This document shows positions 1 to 13,821 of a stretch of DNA of 64,000 bases, in pieces; positions within the stretch are counted from its first letter, which is position 1, and each line of letters starts with the position of its first letter. Origin of the DNA: Takifugu bimaculatus. Taxonomy: Eukaryota; Chordata; Actinopteri; Tetraodontiformes; Tetraodontidae. Below the pieces are notes generated by a model, which worked only from the letters and a program-made list of their open reading frames with translations, was not told the DNA's origin and ran no database searches. The DNA lies in assembly GCA_004026145.2 (NCBI GenBank), contig CP034980.1, forward strand, positions 14,234,064 through 14,298,063. Reading direction: 5' to 3'. Position numbers and translations under genes: made by a program.

Positions 1-1
1 C

Positions 2-1113
2 GTGCCGGGGTTGGCTGTAGTCCGTCTGCGCAGGGTGGCTTTGGAGAGAAGAGCCGGCCAGCTGGAGCGATCGGAGGCTTTGCTGCAGGAGGCTGTGGCT
101 GGATCCAAAGAGAAGCCCACCTTACACGCCTTTTACTCTATAAAGCTGGCTCGTTTGCTGCTGAAACTGGGCAGGAACCCCAGCAAAGCCCGCACGGTCC
201 TACAGGAGGCTTTAGAGATCAGTCCGGTCAGATCAAGATTTATTCTATTTCCAGCTCTTAAGCTGCATCACATACACATTGAATATCCCGTTCAGAGAGC
301 TTCGCAACTAGGTTTCAATCCTTTCTTTTTTTCTTCCATTAGAATAATGATAAACTCCATATTAACCTGTTGGAGGTAGAAGTGTCAGGAGACACCTGGG
401 CCTCAGATGAGGTGGTGCAGGAGTGTGTTACGCGAGCTCTGGCTGCTCCCCTCACCCCACAAACTAAGATCCTTCTGTCACAGAGAGGCCTCCAATTTGC
501 TGAAGATTACAGCAACTCAATCCAGAGGTTAGAGCTCAACAGGGCGTCAGCCATTCTGGCAAATCCCTCAGAATATATGTTCCTAAAAGCTGGAGCCACG
601 TTTCTTTTCTGGGGAATGATTGACTAGGTTCATGTCTGTTGCAGTGTTCTCTCTTTGTATGAAGGCCACCAGAAACTGCTGCAGGAGCTGGGTGGAACAA
701 AAAGAGGAGCAGAGAACGGGTGAGAGCCTGGCTCAAAGTTGTTCATGCACTGTTTTATATGGCTGATTAATGGCTGTCTGGGTTTTAGGGAGGAAGACGC
801 AGAGAAACTCGGGAAAGGTGACGAAGATGCAGCTGTTGCTGTGTCTGCAGAAGCCTCGCAGACCATGCCTCAGGTCCCCATCACAACACCCCCTCCCCCG
901 GTGACTGACATGAGCGGACAGGCTGCGTACGGGGGATACAGCAGCTGGTACCAGGTGGGCTCACACATATATGGTATAGACCAAAAATGTCAACAGACGT
1001 TTGACTTCTGTGTAACTTTTTATTCATTCTTTCTTTCCAGCAGCCCCAGTATGGCAACTATGGCTACCATAACACCTGGAACTACAACCAGGGTTATTAT
1101 CCTACCAGCTAGG
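2..1113 (+). CDS. prpf39: Pre-mRNA-processing factor 39, 3' end (partial)
   Basis: C-terminal part of PRPF39, a HAT-repeat protein that acts with the U1 snRNP in early spliceosome assembly in the nucleus. The 5' exons lie outside the window. Exons read as about 2-226, 343-527, 645-719, 789-954 and 1041-1113, all with GT-AG borders and matching phases; TAG is at 1111-1113. The visible protein has HAT-type helices (FYSIKLARLLLKLGRN, then LLEVEVSGDTW), a Lys/Glu-rich linker (KRGAENGEEDAEKLG) and a Tyr/Trp/Gln-rich tail (SSWYQQPQYGNYGYHNTWNY), the arrangement I recall for the PRPF39 C-terminus. No frame defects were seen. It converges on ubxn1. Human PRPF39 is on 14q21, which fits the mixed 11q/14q linkage of the window. 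Confidence 0.88.
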
Positions 1114-2264
1114 GGGGGCAACAGAGACTCTGACAGCTCACATGGGCACAGGAAGCAGTTTTATCTGATATGAACAAATGTCTCAGCTGAACAACAATCC
1201 CAGTGGTCCTGACACTCAAATACCGTCATTCTTTTGCCCCTCCAGAGTTACCTCAACGTCCTCCACCTGTGTGAATCAGATGCATATTATTTGTGATCGA
1301 TGTAATCAATGTTCCTGCTGAAGGAAAAGCAGAAGGACGGCAGAAATATTGATGCTCATACAGTTTTCCATTTTATTCAGAAATATTTTTGTATTTCTTT
1401 GCAAGCTGACCCCTCCTCAAACTCCTTTGGGGTTGTTTCAGTGCTCAAAACATCCCTCAGACATTTTGTACCAATCCCAAATAGGATGTTTTTGTAATGT
1501 ATATAAAAGTGTTTATAGTATGTCTCCGTGCAGCCGTTTGTGTGGCGTGTTTGTGCCTGTGACCGAGAAAAACGTTTGGATTTGTGGCAGAGAAGCTGTT
1601 CATTTCTACCGCAGCCAGTAGACTGAGAACATGAGACTTGAGGAGCTGCTGAAGGAAACACAAATGGACTCTTCACATTGATGCAGAAGCAGCGATTCCA
1701 GCTTCACCCAGTTGGAACATGAAACTGAGCTTATGGCAGAAAAAGCATTAATAGAAGTGAAAAAACCTCACACTGATATTGTGCTGGATATTATGCATAG
1801 AAAACAGGTCTCTGGTCCATTTATCATAAATCCTGGATGTTTATTAATCTATTCTAGTTTTCTACGGGTAAATAAAATCCTAAATACAGTTAGACCAGTA
1901 CAGCCAAGTAAGGTTGATTATTTTATGTAGATTCTTGTGTTTACACATGCATTATCAACACTTTAATTTATAAAAAAAAAGATACAATGTCACAAAATCT
2001 GGAAGATCAGGTGTTGATTAAGAATCAAGAAGTGTTTAATGACAATGTGGCCGAATCCATCATAAACCAGTGGTTTGATTATTACACTGTCCATCAAATT
2101 TATTCTCTTAAGACGCCAAACCAGCCGCGGCCTACGAGTCCACATCCATTCACTTGACTGGTTTGAGTGAAACTAAAAGGTGGAAGGCCTGTCCCTGGAT
2201 CAGTCTCCTCATGTTAATGTTGTGGAAGTGGTGAGGTAGGCTCACAGAGAGAATCCTGCTGATC
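1114..2264. other. prpf39 3' UTR and convergent intergenic gap
   Basis: No coding signal was found between the prpf39 stop and the last ubxn1 exon. A polyadenylation-type AATAAA lies at about 1871-1876 on the + strand, so most of the first 750 bases is probably prpf39 3' UTR. The rest is probably ubxn1 3' UTR read on the - strand. Confidence 0.55.
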
Positions 2265-4329
2265 TCACTTTTTAGCAACAACCAGAACAGCAGAAGGCAC
2301 CAAACCTAAACGGGGATGAAAGGGACCAATTGAAGGTTGCTAGTGGGATCAGTCACCTCGACAGGCCAGGAAAGGAGAAGCCTTGTGTTCATCACTACTC
2401 ACCCAGTTCTTTCAGAGGCTTCTCCATGTCCTGCTCAGTGTATACATGACGGGGGTAAGGTGAGAGCAGTGTGAAGTCCTGGCCCTCTGGCACGTTGCTG
2501 TTCATCTGCACGTAAACGCGCACCGCCGCTAAAGGTTCAAGAGCTTTAAAGACCGTAGTGATGGTGGAACCATCCAGCAGACGAACCTTTAAGAAAAACA
2601 AAAACCCAAGAAAAACATTTTTGAGAACATTCTGAATACCAGCGACAGAATGTCACCAAACGCTACCACTGCAGTAGTGTCAGGTGTGTGGTTACCTGTA
2701 TCCTGGATTCGTCGTACTCTTTCTTAGAGGGTGGAGGACCGTGACTTGTGGGAGATGAGGGGCTGGGCTGGCCAGGCTTGAGGACATGTTGTTGCTGCCG
2801 CGCTCGGTTGCCCGCCGCCTCCAAACTAAGGCAAAAAAAGGAATCTGATTCAACAGACGCTGCTGTAGAATGTGTTCAAGTGCACGGATGTGTGAACAGA
2901 CAATGATTTGGTTACCTTTTGTGCTCTCTCCTCTCTGTCTCGTGCTATCTTGTCTTTAACCCTTTGCCTGGCAGGAGTAAGGACGATGCACCGAGTTACG
3001 GACACGGAAAAAGGAGTGTTATATTTACCAACATTGGGCTTTTAATATAGTAGCATGCAGGGAGGTGATAAAAATTCTATTTTTTAAAAATTCTTTCTAT
3101 TACCTTGCTAATTTTTCCTCCATCTTCTCTCTCCTGCGCAGCTCTGCCAGTTTTTTCATTTCATCATCCTGCAGCTTTTGGCGAACCTTCTGCAGCTCCT
3201 GGCCCTGCTTTCTCCTCTGTATTTCCCTCTCCAACTCCTCCTTCTGCTCTCGCTCTCTTCTCTCTGCCTGCTTCACTCGCATCAGCTCCTCCAGCCTAAA
3301 GAAACACAAGGGCTCCCTTTGCTTTACTGAGTTCCTTGAGTTACAAACATTTCTTCAACAAGATGGGCAAGGAAATAAACAAGTTCAGTGTTACATCTAA
3401 GTACCAAATTACAGGTATTGGTCACAAACGAGGACGGCGGGGATGCGTGGATGGTGCGCGTGCTGACCTTTTAACCTGCTCAAGTTTCTCCTCCTCAGTT
3501 AAAGGTGTCCTTGCACTTTCCTCACCATCGTTACCGCTGCCTTCACCTGTAACACAGCAATATCTGTCAGTAATAACTGAAGCAATACTTACACATGCAG
3601 CATAACAGCTGTATACATAAATCTGTCTCCATTATGTCACATGCCAGCTAATGTAACTACTGCACACTCACTCATAAAGAAAAATGATTTGTTGTGAGGT
3701 TATTTGTTTGCTTCTCTGTATGTTTACGTGAATTCAATGCCCCTGCTAAAAAAAGAGATGCCAACAATCTAAAGAATATTTGACATCAGATATCCATTAA
3801 CTGGTTCATAACAAGTGTAGTCAAACAAGTCAAATACTGCTTGGTTAAAATTACATTTAGCTGTTTCCCTCCCCTGCTTCCAACAACACCAGTGCTCTCC
3901 GACCTTCAGCAGTGTCGGCCAGCGAGGGCTCTTCAGGAGCGGGTTTGGTTTCATCTTCTCCTCCCAGGACATTTTCTGCAGGTGGCACAGTAGGGTTCAT
4001 CAATGCCTGGGTCCTCCTCGTGTTCCATTAACCTACAACGAGAACATCCCACACATTTGCATAAAGGACACGTGACCAGACTCGTCCAGACAGTTCTTCA
4101 TTCAACAAGCCGCTCAGACTCACCAGTCCATGGCCTGTTCGATTCCCTGGTTTCCAGTATATGCAACGGCCTTTTCTCTGAAAATGTGAATAAACGACTT
4201 ATTGCTTCATTCGCCGTCACTTCTAAAATCAGATTTCTAGTTCAAAAGAAATCCAAATGATATCACTCACGCTCTGTTTCTGTCAAAGCCCATCTCCAAC
4301 AGGCTCTCCAGAGTTGTTTGTTCAGACAT
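2265..4329 (-). CDS. ubxn1: UBX domain-containing protein 1 (SAKS1)
   Basis: UBXN1 binds ubiquitin chains through an N-terminal UBA domain and p97/VCP through a C-terminal UBX domain, restraining proteasomal degradation and NF-kB/antiviral signalling. Nine exons: 4271-4329 (ATG; MSEQTTLESLLEMGF), 4124-4177, 3904-4032, 3468-3546, 3104-3295, 2916-2967, 2696-2818, 2403-2586, 2265-2305. Visible parts in order are UBA (TGNQGIEQAMDWLMEHE), a long charged helix (LEREIQRRKQGQELQKVRQK), a Ser/Pro linker (PSPSSPTSHGPPPSKKEYDE) and UBX (VRLLDGSTITTVFKALEP, ending LVPSAVLVVAKK). The exon sum is 913 nt, one more than a multiple of three. Exon 3 reads IDEPY then needs a +1 shift near 3989 to continue as VPPAENVLGGEDETK. 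This is a probable single-base insertion; the rest is intact. Confidence 0.9.
3984..3996 (-). other. ubxn1: Apparent +1 frameshift in ubxn1 exon 3
   Basis: On the minus strand the codons GAA CCC TAC are followed by TGTGCCACC. Removing one T restores GTG CCA CCT and an open frame to the exon 3 donor. As written the frame meets TGA within the exon. Confidence 0.6.
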
Positions 4330-4911
4330 TTTGATCTTAAACACATTGGACAGCGAGAAAGGAATTATTTAACGTATTTACACACTCAATACTACCCATG
4401 TCTTGAAACTGGAAGCATTGCTGGGAGGTGAAACAACTTATTATTGCAACTACTACAACCATAAAACCTCTTGTTTGGCCAAGTGTGGCATGATGGAGGT
4501 AACATTCTTTATTTTAAAAAAAAGCACGATAAGTTTAAACATTTATATTATATTATTACAACTAAGTTTCATGTTATATCTACTGCTCTGTGCTAAAAGT
4601 TGCAAAAACGTGGATAACAATCGAATTAGCCACAAAGGGAGCTAGCTGCTAGCCTTCCTATGGAAAGATTCAAATATCAAGCACAAATTCTCTGTGCCAG
4701 TTCAGTTCCAGATATCTGCTGTAACAAAGCGTGTGTATTATTTACTGTGTGTAATTTGCGTCCTAAAAGAAGCAATGCAGATTGACATTTTATTACAGCA
4801 TTAGTTAGCTACTTACACATCAGCCAGCAGCGCTACAACACTACGGAAAGCCACATAGGACAAACCGCGCCGGGCGGTTTTCCTCATGGAACTCGATGCC
4901 CGAATTGTGGA

Positions 4912-5060
4912 TAAAAATAATAAATGTATTAATAATGACTTTATTCTCGTTAGTAATTACTTTAATCTTGTAAATAATGACTTTATTCTCGTTAATAATG
5001 AATATGATGTCTTAAATAATGACTTTATTGACGTTACTGATTACTTTAATCTGGTAAAAA
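4912..5060 (+). repeat. Imperfect AT-rich minisatellite (AATAATGACTTTATTC-type units)
   Basis: The motif AATAATGACTTTATT recurs at about 4932, 4974 and 5015, with related AGTAATTACTTTAATCT and TGATTACTTTAATCTGG units between copies. This gives a higher-order period of about 41-42 bases and short imperfect subunits. It falls 5' of ubxn1 and produces a repetitive pseudo-ORF that I do not consider coding. Confidence 0.65.
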
Positions 5061-7683
5061 AAAAAAAATTCTTAATGTGGCCCTATAGCACATTTTAAAA
5101 AAAAGAAACTACACATTAAAAGTAATTATTGATAGCCTACAAATGAACGTTGTAATGAACAGTGTACTGAGTTTTTAGTGTAGCTAAATAAAGTGCTAAC
5201 ATTGTGAAACTTATAGCATCCCTCTTATGCAGGTTTATTTTTTTTCTATATAATGATTTAACTGGCTTAGTTCAGTATCTAAATTTTCAAGCGTTTCACT
5301 AAGCATTTGTTTTAACATCAGTGTAACCTAAATGTGAGAAACAGGGTTGAATAGTAATATAGGATGAGGTGTGAGGTCACATGGTTGGTCTTACTTATTG
5401 ACTCTTATATGATTTAATATTGTCCTTGCATATCTGTTCAAACCACGCAGTTTGCTGACTTTTATTGGCAGGTCTGGTCTGTTACATATTTACAGTAAGT
5501 GTAATGATTAATTTTCTGGGTGCCTCTTGCAGTCTTAAGGAGCCGTCATTCACAAGTGCATCATTAAACAGGACAGCGAGCTGCCTCATACAGCTCAGCC
5601 TACTTTATTATTTCACTTGCTTTATCTCCCATATTTTACCTTTCATTCTGATTGTTATTTCTCACTTTGTTTTGTTTTCTCCCCCAAATCTCATTGAGTC
5701 AGATGTGCCTGTTCTGCAGTGGTTCGTCGGTAAGTATGAGCTTTTTATATGAAGTTCTATGTTGCTCAGCACATTCCAACAGCTGCCCCAAGGAGAGACC
5801 CCAGTTGGCTGTTGGACCTCACGATCTTTATGTCCATTGTGTGAGTTTAGGCCATTTGCTTTAATATGGTTAAATTAATATTAACTGACTTTGTTCTTTT
5901 TCTTTTCTAAAGGATGAGATAAATCAACTTTTACAAATGTTAAATCAATACACTAATACATTTATACTTTATTGAGCATTGGCCAGATAATTGTTGAATG
6001 TTGAACCTAAATAGTAAATTCTGGTTAAATTTTGTCTAAAGTTGTCTCTGTTAAACTGCTTCCATGCAAAGATTTTGATTTTTTTTGTTTGTTGAGGAAA
6101 CTACCTCTGCTTACACATTCACAGAGGACCTATAAAAGATATAACTGGATAAGTAAAGTTAAAGGAGACGAGAGGAGTGAAGGTCAGTGCTTCAATCACT
6201 TTATTGCTCTGTTCAGGGTAATAAATGGTCAAAGATCCATCAGGATAAGTTCAGAGAGATTCCTGGAAGATAATAAACTCAAGAAAATGATGTCTACTGT
6301 GCTTCAGCTAGTCTTAAAGCAATTTAAATCTTAAACCATAACTTTTATTAATTAGGATCGACACCTGACCTCCTGGTTTCAGTGGACTTTGAATCCCTGA
6401 TTTTATTTGTGTCAAAAGGGCGAGATGAACCCAAGAAACAATAAAGAACAAGACCAGATATGGTGAATTTCATCTTATTCCATCTTACTAGTGAAGTGTC
6501 ACATAAGGCTCGGAAAAAGTGAGCTCAAAAGAAAGGTTTACATGTGATGCTCAGCCAGAGGAGGGCAGTATTGTTCCAGACTTGTCAAATAACAAATACG
6601 TTTTTACTTTGTTTTTATTTGGTTCACTGAATTTGGTTTTTCTGGAGTTTAAAAAACCTGACATCACCAAGCTGCTGACATGGACAGCACCACCACCGCC
6701 ATGTCTGCGCATGCTGTTTATTTCTGTGGGTCTCACCAGCTGTAACAGCATCTCCATATGGAAAAAACCCTCTGGTTTCCAGTGGAGCTGCTGTTATCTA
6801 TGGAGGGCCACCGCTTGTCTTCAGGAACCTGATTGGATGCAACGGTTTACACTTTGCCCTTCTGAATTCCCAGTTGTTGAAGTTGTACAGTCTGATATTT
6901 TTGTGCTGGTTGTTGTCCAGTTTGCCCCCCTGCCAATAAAATGAGACTTACATGTTATATTTCCTGTTTGAGCAGTCCTTGCTAAATAACACTTGAGGTA
7001 TTATATTTGTGCATCGACTAACATTTATTAAGTCATAGAACATAACAACAAAGTTGGAAAATGCCAAAATACTAAGGAATGAATGTCCTGGACCTCAAAT
7101 ATGTACTAAATTTAGAATTAGAGATTTACAATGTAGTTTAAAAGGTCAGTCGATGTTTTGCTTTTGCTTTTTCATTTATTAAAACAAGGGACTAAATTAC
7201 AATCTCTATGAAGTATTAATTTCTATATCTATATTTACAAATAAAGGTTATGTCAATAACTATATTAGACCAGTTAAAACAAGATATAAATAGTAAACTG
7301 AAAAGCAAAACAGAAAGCATGGTCAAATAGGAGGAAGTTCTTTGAAATGGTAAGAAGTTACTTGAAGATGAACAACTGCCCTCATTATTCTTAGAATGTG
7401 GCAGCAAAATAAATCTTAATATACATTGGGAAATGTCAGAATACCAGACTGTCCACACCCATTTCCTTTTGTGAAAGAATAAATGAACAAATTTACAACC
7501 TTGGCCAAACTATCCGAAATGGCCTCAGTACACACATTTACTAAGCTTTGTAATTGTGTTCAGTGGTGCCCTGGGTAAATCACCCACTTACTAAATCCTG
7601 GCCTAGAGTATATTTTGAAAATTTTCAACATTAGTGGCAAATTTGCCACGACTTTCTTTTATTTCAAAAATCCATCGTGACAA

Positions 7684-7705
7684 CTTCCGGTTTCCGCTTC
7701 CGGTC
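7684..7705. promoter_or_regulatory. Paired ETS-type CTTCCGG motifs upstream of ehd1
   Basis: The stretch CTTCCGGTTTCCGCTTCCGG contains two CTTCCGG cores within 20 bases. This is typical of ETS/GABP sites in TATA-less housekeeping promoters, and it lies about 400 bases upstream of the ehd1 ATG. Motif match only. Confidence 0.4.
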
Positions 7706-8106
7706 GTCCCGATCACAGTTCGACTTGACAGGTGGTTGTGAAAACGCAACAACTCGTTATTGTCTACGGCTTAAACAATTTTACGGCTATTTGGACGCCA
7801 TTATTATTCACTTGTGGCGATTCTGTACGCCACAAATATCCACGGTGTGAGGTGAATTGTAACTCGCTATCTTAGATCAGTCAACGTCAGCTGGTGGGGG
7901 AGTCCTGCCTGAATAAGTGTGGCCCGCTAGCTAAGAGGAGGGTGGGGACTAAAACTTCCAAGACCTCGCCCAGCGTTGCTTCATTCGAGTAGGCAGCTAC
8001 ACGTTTGACGGTGTGATAGATCCACACCACTAACCCAGCAAATTATTCGAGGGGAGGCCGACACGCGTGTGTCTATTAAGGGCAAACAACCAACCCATTA
8101 GCAATC

Positions 8107-11100
8107 ATGTTTAGGAAAACCTTGAAGAAAGACCCGGAGCTCTTTCAGAACGTCTCGGATGGGCTGCGGCGCCTCTATCGGACCAAACTCTTTCCGTTAG
8201 AGGACACGTATCAATTCCATGATTTCCACTCCCCTGCGCTCGAAGATGCCGACTTCGACAACAAGCCCATGGTTCTCCTGGTGGGTCAGTACTCCACCGG
8301 GAAGACCACGTTCATTCGGCACCTCATGGAGCAGGACTTCCCTGGGATGCGGATTGGCCCCGAGCCGACCACGGACTCTTTTATCGCGGTGATGCACGGG
8401 GACCAGGAAGGAGTGATTCCGGGCAATGCCCTGGTTGTCGACCCGAAGAAGCCCTTCCGCAAACTCAACGCATTCGGAAACGCATTTCTCAACAGGTATA
8501 CCGGCCACATTCCCCTTTCTCTGTAGTCTGGAAAGAACTACGTGAGTAATGTGAGAAGTTGCTGTAGAGACAGGAAATGAGCCCATTGTTGTTCAGCGGG
8601 GACTTAATGAATCATTTGGAAGTGGTGTTCATATAAAAATGAGTGAAAATGAAGAACAGCAAGGAGTGATTTAAATGCCCTGCCTGTCCTTTCACGTCCT
8701 GTTGCCTTCATGAGTGTCCAGAAGTCCTGCTTATTTAAATGAGCCGGGTGATTAAACCCCCATCATGTGCAGGAGTCCCAAAGTTAACTCTGTGTTCAAT
8801 AGTTCAAGAGCGTTTCTGTGTGTCATATGGCTCATCACCTGTTTCGTTTATGCTTCAGGTGCCGAATTCTGATATCAGTTTATTGCACTGGCCGAAAAAG
8901 TCCCTCAAAAGTCACAACTTTCACTTTTAATAGCCAGCTCATTCATGGCAGCCTATCCTTGCTTCAAGGTTAACCCATGGCGTGCTCTTGCGCAATAGTC
9001 CAGCCCAACCTCCAGACGCGTGCCAGTTTTCCCTATTTCATCGGATTGGGCGAATCCGGATGTTTACTGTCAATAAGTTGTGGGGGAAAGCTCAACTGTG
9101 TGCTAATGAAAGGTGCTTTCCAGCTCAGCACCCTTAGTGGCATCACTTTAGACCCCCCAGGTAACAAATGACCCACATTGTTCAATATGTCTTCCAATTG
9201 CCCTTGGACGCTGGTGCTAAGAACTGCCCCATTTAAAGCCGGTGCATCAACTGTAGGCTGTGTGAAATCTTATCGCAGTGGTTTAAATGCTTTGGCGTGA
9301 AAGTCTGTTTTCTTGTGGTGCTGTTTTACTGAGTCTGCAGGTGGTCTGTAGGACACTGTAGGACATAGTGGGACTGTTACGGCGTTCAATCCCCATGAGT
9401 GGTTTAAATAAACCTTCAGAGCACAAATGAGTCATGCTGACACAAGGTGTGTTGATTTAGCCGGTATAAAACTTGTTTGGCAGCGACTTTGTTTGTTGGT
9501 CGCCTGGTTTAAACTTAAAAATCTCCGGAATCAGAATAAAAGTGGAAGCTGAAAATGAAACAAAAGCTACAACTTGGGCTGTGTCGTGTACACAAACCCA
9601 GAGCGAAGAGGCAGCTGCGCTGTGGTCGGGCCTGGCGAGACTGCACGCTCGCTGAAAGCCGGAGCATCTTAATCCCGTCCTTTGTGCACGGCTTTGTGAC
9701 ATCATATGACTGTCACTTCCTGTAGAGGCGCAGGAAGCACTTCAGGCTTTATCGGTGGTGCGGACCCTGCAAAAGAGGACAACTCCTAGTTCCGACTGCT
9801 CATTGTGCCTAATTATTCTATCACATTGCAGTTATATGTCCCCCAGCTTAAATAAAGCATTTGCTGACTCTTTTGAACTATACCTACCGTTTGAAACGGC
9901 GATTGCAGGTGTGTGCCAAAGGGCATTAGTCAAACTGACAGAAAAGTTGTGTGGGTTCAGATAATTCTGTTGGCCTCTCTGGACCAAGATTACCCCACTG
10001 GATTTTATTACAGGCCCGATAAGATTGTGTGAAGGCTATTGTCCGACTGTCAAACTGTTGGACTCGATCCCGTGAGATCACAGGACTTGGGTTTCTCTTT
10101 GAATTTATTAAGGATCTTTGTTCCAGAAGAATACTCGCGCTGTAGGGAGTTAATCATTGGTCTGTTTCACATGATTATCCATCAGAGAAGAATGTGTGCA
10201 TTGCGGTTATGACCTAAGCAGGTGCCTAGGAGATTCACGTATAGGCCTAATCAGATCTAGCTAACAAGAGCCAGAGGAACAGAACTCGGTGGTTTCACAT
10301 AAACGTATCTAAAAACAACAACTTCCTAAACTTGGTAAGGAGATGAAACTGGTGTCAGAGGATTAATCCGACCCATGTTGGCCTGAGAGGCTTTAAAATA
10401 TGTAACTCTCTGTCAACTTTCTTCAGATCTGACTTGCTTCTTTTACGCCAGAATATTTGTGCCGTGGATCTTTCAGGTCAAAGTCCAGAATGGGTGCCGG
10501 TAGAGCGTGTACAGGTCTGGGTCACTCTGGGTCAAGCTCAGGGGTTTTCACACAGGACAGGAACTCAACTCTCCAAACCTGAATTATTTGAGTGTGTTTA
10601 GACTGGTGTGTTTACACATCAGGTACTGAATATCCCGTTCTTTGTTGTGCATCAACAACGGTGCCTCCATTTCCAGATGGCTTTTTAGTCAGAAGTGTCA
10701 ATAAGTTTTAACCAGTCAGTCATTTGGGGAGGTAAAAAAGCAAACAGTTGCCATGTGATCCGCGTAAATACGTTACTAAGATGAAAAACCTTTTTGTTTC
10801 ATGGCAGCCTGGTTTCAGTTTCTCTACAGTCTTTTGAACAACAGCTAAAACAGAGAAGTTTGCATTAAAGTATGTTTCTCTTCTAGTTTCCAACAAGAGG
10901 GCTCAGTGTGTTCACCCTTTATATAAGCCATTACTCAGTAAAACCTTTAGTCAGCAGAGTTTCTGTTACACTCGGGCCCGGCCCTACCCTGCTCCGCTCT
11001 GTCCGGGTTAAGGTCTGTTGTTCCAGGACACTGACTCTGCATTTCACCAAGATAGGGGTGGCACACAGACGGACTCGGCGTGCTCAACAAACACATACGC

Positions 11101-11746
11101 ACGCAGCAGCCCGTGTAGGTGTTGGCTGTGTGTGATCATCGGGCCGCGCATCGACAACGAGGTCTGAGAGGAAGCAAATCAGAAGAAGTGATATGGTTTT
11201 GACCTTGCAGCTCACATCTCTGGCGTCAGCCACCCTGTTTCCTCTTCTCTGCAGGAAGTCAGGGTTACTGTGTTGGAAGGTCATTGGTCAGAAAGGTGGG
11301 GAGGGGCAAGAGAAGAGATGGATCAAAACTCTGATCACATTAGGTGTCTGCTGTTGAACGCAGGTCTCTGTGCCGGTAGTCTTGCCCTTACAGTGGTATT
11401 TGCAATTTATGGAGACAGCCAGGCTCACGGAATCTTGAAAGCTTGAAGGCATCTGAGGCCCCTTGTAGGGCGCTCTGAATTCCAGCTGCTCGGATTTTAA
11501 CTGACAAAATGTTAGGAAAATGTAGGAGTAGATGGTTGAAATGGAAAAATAAATTCCATGAGGATATCTCACATCTGTGAGAGGCAGAGGAAGAATCTGT
11601 TTATCTTTGGCAGTCACCGTTACTGTAACACAGTGTCATGCGGAGAGTCTCCCCTCACTCAGATTTCTCTGACTGCTTCATTGTTCCTGGATTTTTCCCT
11701 TTTCCTCCCTACATGTGGTATTGTGAGACAGGAGGGGGCAACTCTA

Positions 11747-11791
<45 letters not shown>

Positions 11792-13775
11792 CTGCAGCAG
11801 GAATGTGGTTCTCCCAGTCTTATGATCCGGTACCTTTGAGCTTGCGTTGGGAACAGTTGAGATTGAAGGAGTCGGATGTGTGCTTGTGAACTATGGGGTT
11901 CCTCTACAGTTGTCCTCTTGTCCTGACTGGGGTGTCGTGGGTTTATGCTGAACCACTCACGGTTTTACAGTGTGTGTTTATTTTGGCTCACCAGTTTTGT
12001 GTGTCCCTGGTCTGAGATCTCTTCAATGGTGGAATTCTTACTATACAAAAGTTCAAATAGCTTGTGCAGTAAAGGATATTTTGGAGACGTTGCAGTGTGA
12101 CTGTGAGCAGGGAAATGCTCACATTTGGACTCAACACAGTGTGTAATCCATTTTTCTCTCCATCAATGGTTGCTTTGTGTTTTACCTCGCTGCTTTGTTC
12201 CTCCGTGGAGCGTTGGAGCTGTTAAAAGCCTTCCAGACTAATGCTAAGCTTTTATATAAACACTGTCTGTTTATTGTTGTTTATTTGTGCTTTTTACTTC
12301 TGTTCCAACACTCACTTGTCTTCCTTGTTTCCTTCTGTCCTTTCCTTGCCTCTCTCATCCAGGTTCATGTGTGCCCAGATGCCAAATCCGGTCCTGGAGA
12401 GCATCAGCATCATCGACACTCCTGGAATCCTGTCGGGAGAGAAACAGAGGATAAGCAGAGGTCTGCCTGGCGTAAACTCACAACTTTAAACACTCTTACT
12501 CACAAATTCTATCGCTGCTGTGTAACAGAGATACGCCCTCTCTGCTCCCAAATGAAACATTACTGCAACAAAGGGCCTCAAAACGTTGCTTCCAAAATAA
12601 AAGTATTGGAAGCTGCAGCTTCAACACTTGCTAGGATAGTAGGGCTGACCCTGGCGTTTGTGTTTAGCACACAGGGAGAAGCCAAGAGCCAAGAGCCTGG
12701 CTCCAGTGCTGTCAAACCTGTATTAAACTCCACACACCCCCGGGTCAAAGCTTAACCAAACAGGCTGTTTAAGTCTGACAGGGTCCTTCGGGGCTCCTCA
12801 CTAATATGGAGATGCTAAAAAAGCCCTTTGAAGTTCACTTCCTGACCCTCTACCTGTGAATTTCTGTGGCATCATCTTCACTCATTTCCTTCCCTTTCCT
12901 CTGCCAAGTAACATAGTTTTCTCTCTTTGCGGTAAATCTTTTTCTAAAGTCTAAATTGAGAATGATGTTATTTTTCCGATGCAGCAGCAGCATGTCCTCT
13001 GCTTGTCCTGCATTATTCATCACTTTATATTTAAGTCATTTCCCTCTCTGCTGTGGGAATCAATCAATTTGCATTATTCACTGTGTTCTTGGTCATTTTA
13101 GATTTGCCACACACACAGTTTTACTTTTGATGATTTGACAGAAAGCAGGAAGGCGATCATTCTACAGCTGAATGCAGCTTCTGCTTTTTTTTTTCTACCT
13201 GATCCGAGCCCCTTTAAGAGGAAGTGAACACGTGTCCTGTGGACTTCAGGGAAAGCTTGCGGAGTAAGATGAATTTCCCAAGACCCCCCCCCCGTCCCCA
13301 CACAGCCCGATTCTCACACTTAATCTCCTTTTTATTATGTAGTCTGATTTCCCATGAGACACCAGTGCAATAGTATCAGCAAGTAAAGCTCAAGTATCAG
13401 GGAATTATAGCATGCTTATATGTGATTTTCTTTACTTTACCCCCCCCCCCCCCCCCCCAAATGAGGCCAATTAAAGATTTTGGGCTGGAAACGACAAAAC
13501 ATTCTAAAAGTCAAAGAAAGGAATTTATTTTTTAATGAATGGAAAAAATGACTTGGTAATATCTCGACGCAAAATGAGAAGGTGCTAGAGACGAGCGTCG
13601 CCTCGTGCACTCTCGTTTTTGAACATACATTCCTCCTTTTTAAAGGCGTCTGCCTCATCCCCTCAGCTGTTTCTGTATAAACATAGATACTATAGGCTCC
13701 TGCCCCGACATTCTGTGTCATGCATCAACAGGACTGATTGGATCGTGCTGCTCAACTGTGACGGACGGACGGACG

Positions 13776-13821
<46 letters not shown>

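Larger units (their letters stand above)
4330..8106. other. AT-rich intergenic region with ubxn1 and ehd1 promoters
   Basis: Divergent interval between ubxn1 (-) and ehd1 (+). I see no supported gene. Open frames at 6032-6334 and 6519-6944 (141 codons) carry no recognisable domain and look like chance. A CG-rich patch around 4860-4885 may be the ubxn1 promoter. About 7680-8106 is the presumptive ehd1 promoter and 5' UTR. Confidence 0.5.

Noticed and set aside
6519..6944. 141-codon plus-strand frame
   Set aside because: No domain, no conserved pattern and unfavourable composition in AT-rich intergenic DNA. It could be a chance ORF.
11558..11889. Open frames of 80-93 codons across the GT microsatellite
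   Set aside because: They consist largely of CV repeats made by (GT)n within ehd1 intron 1. No homology or splice context.
12177..12755. 192-codon plus-strand frame
   Set aside because: It overlaps ehd1 exon 2 (12363-12460) in a different frame and the rest is intron.
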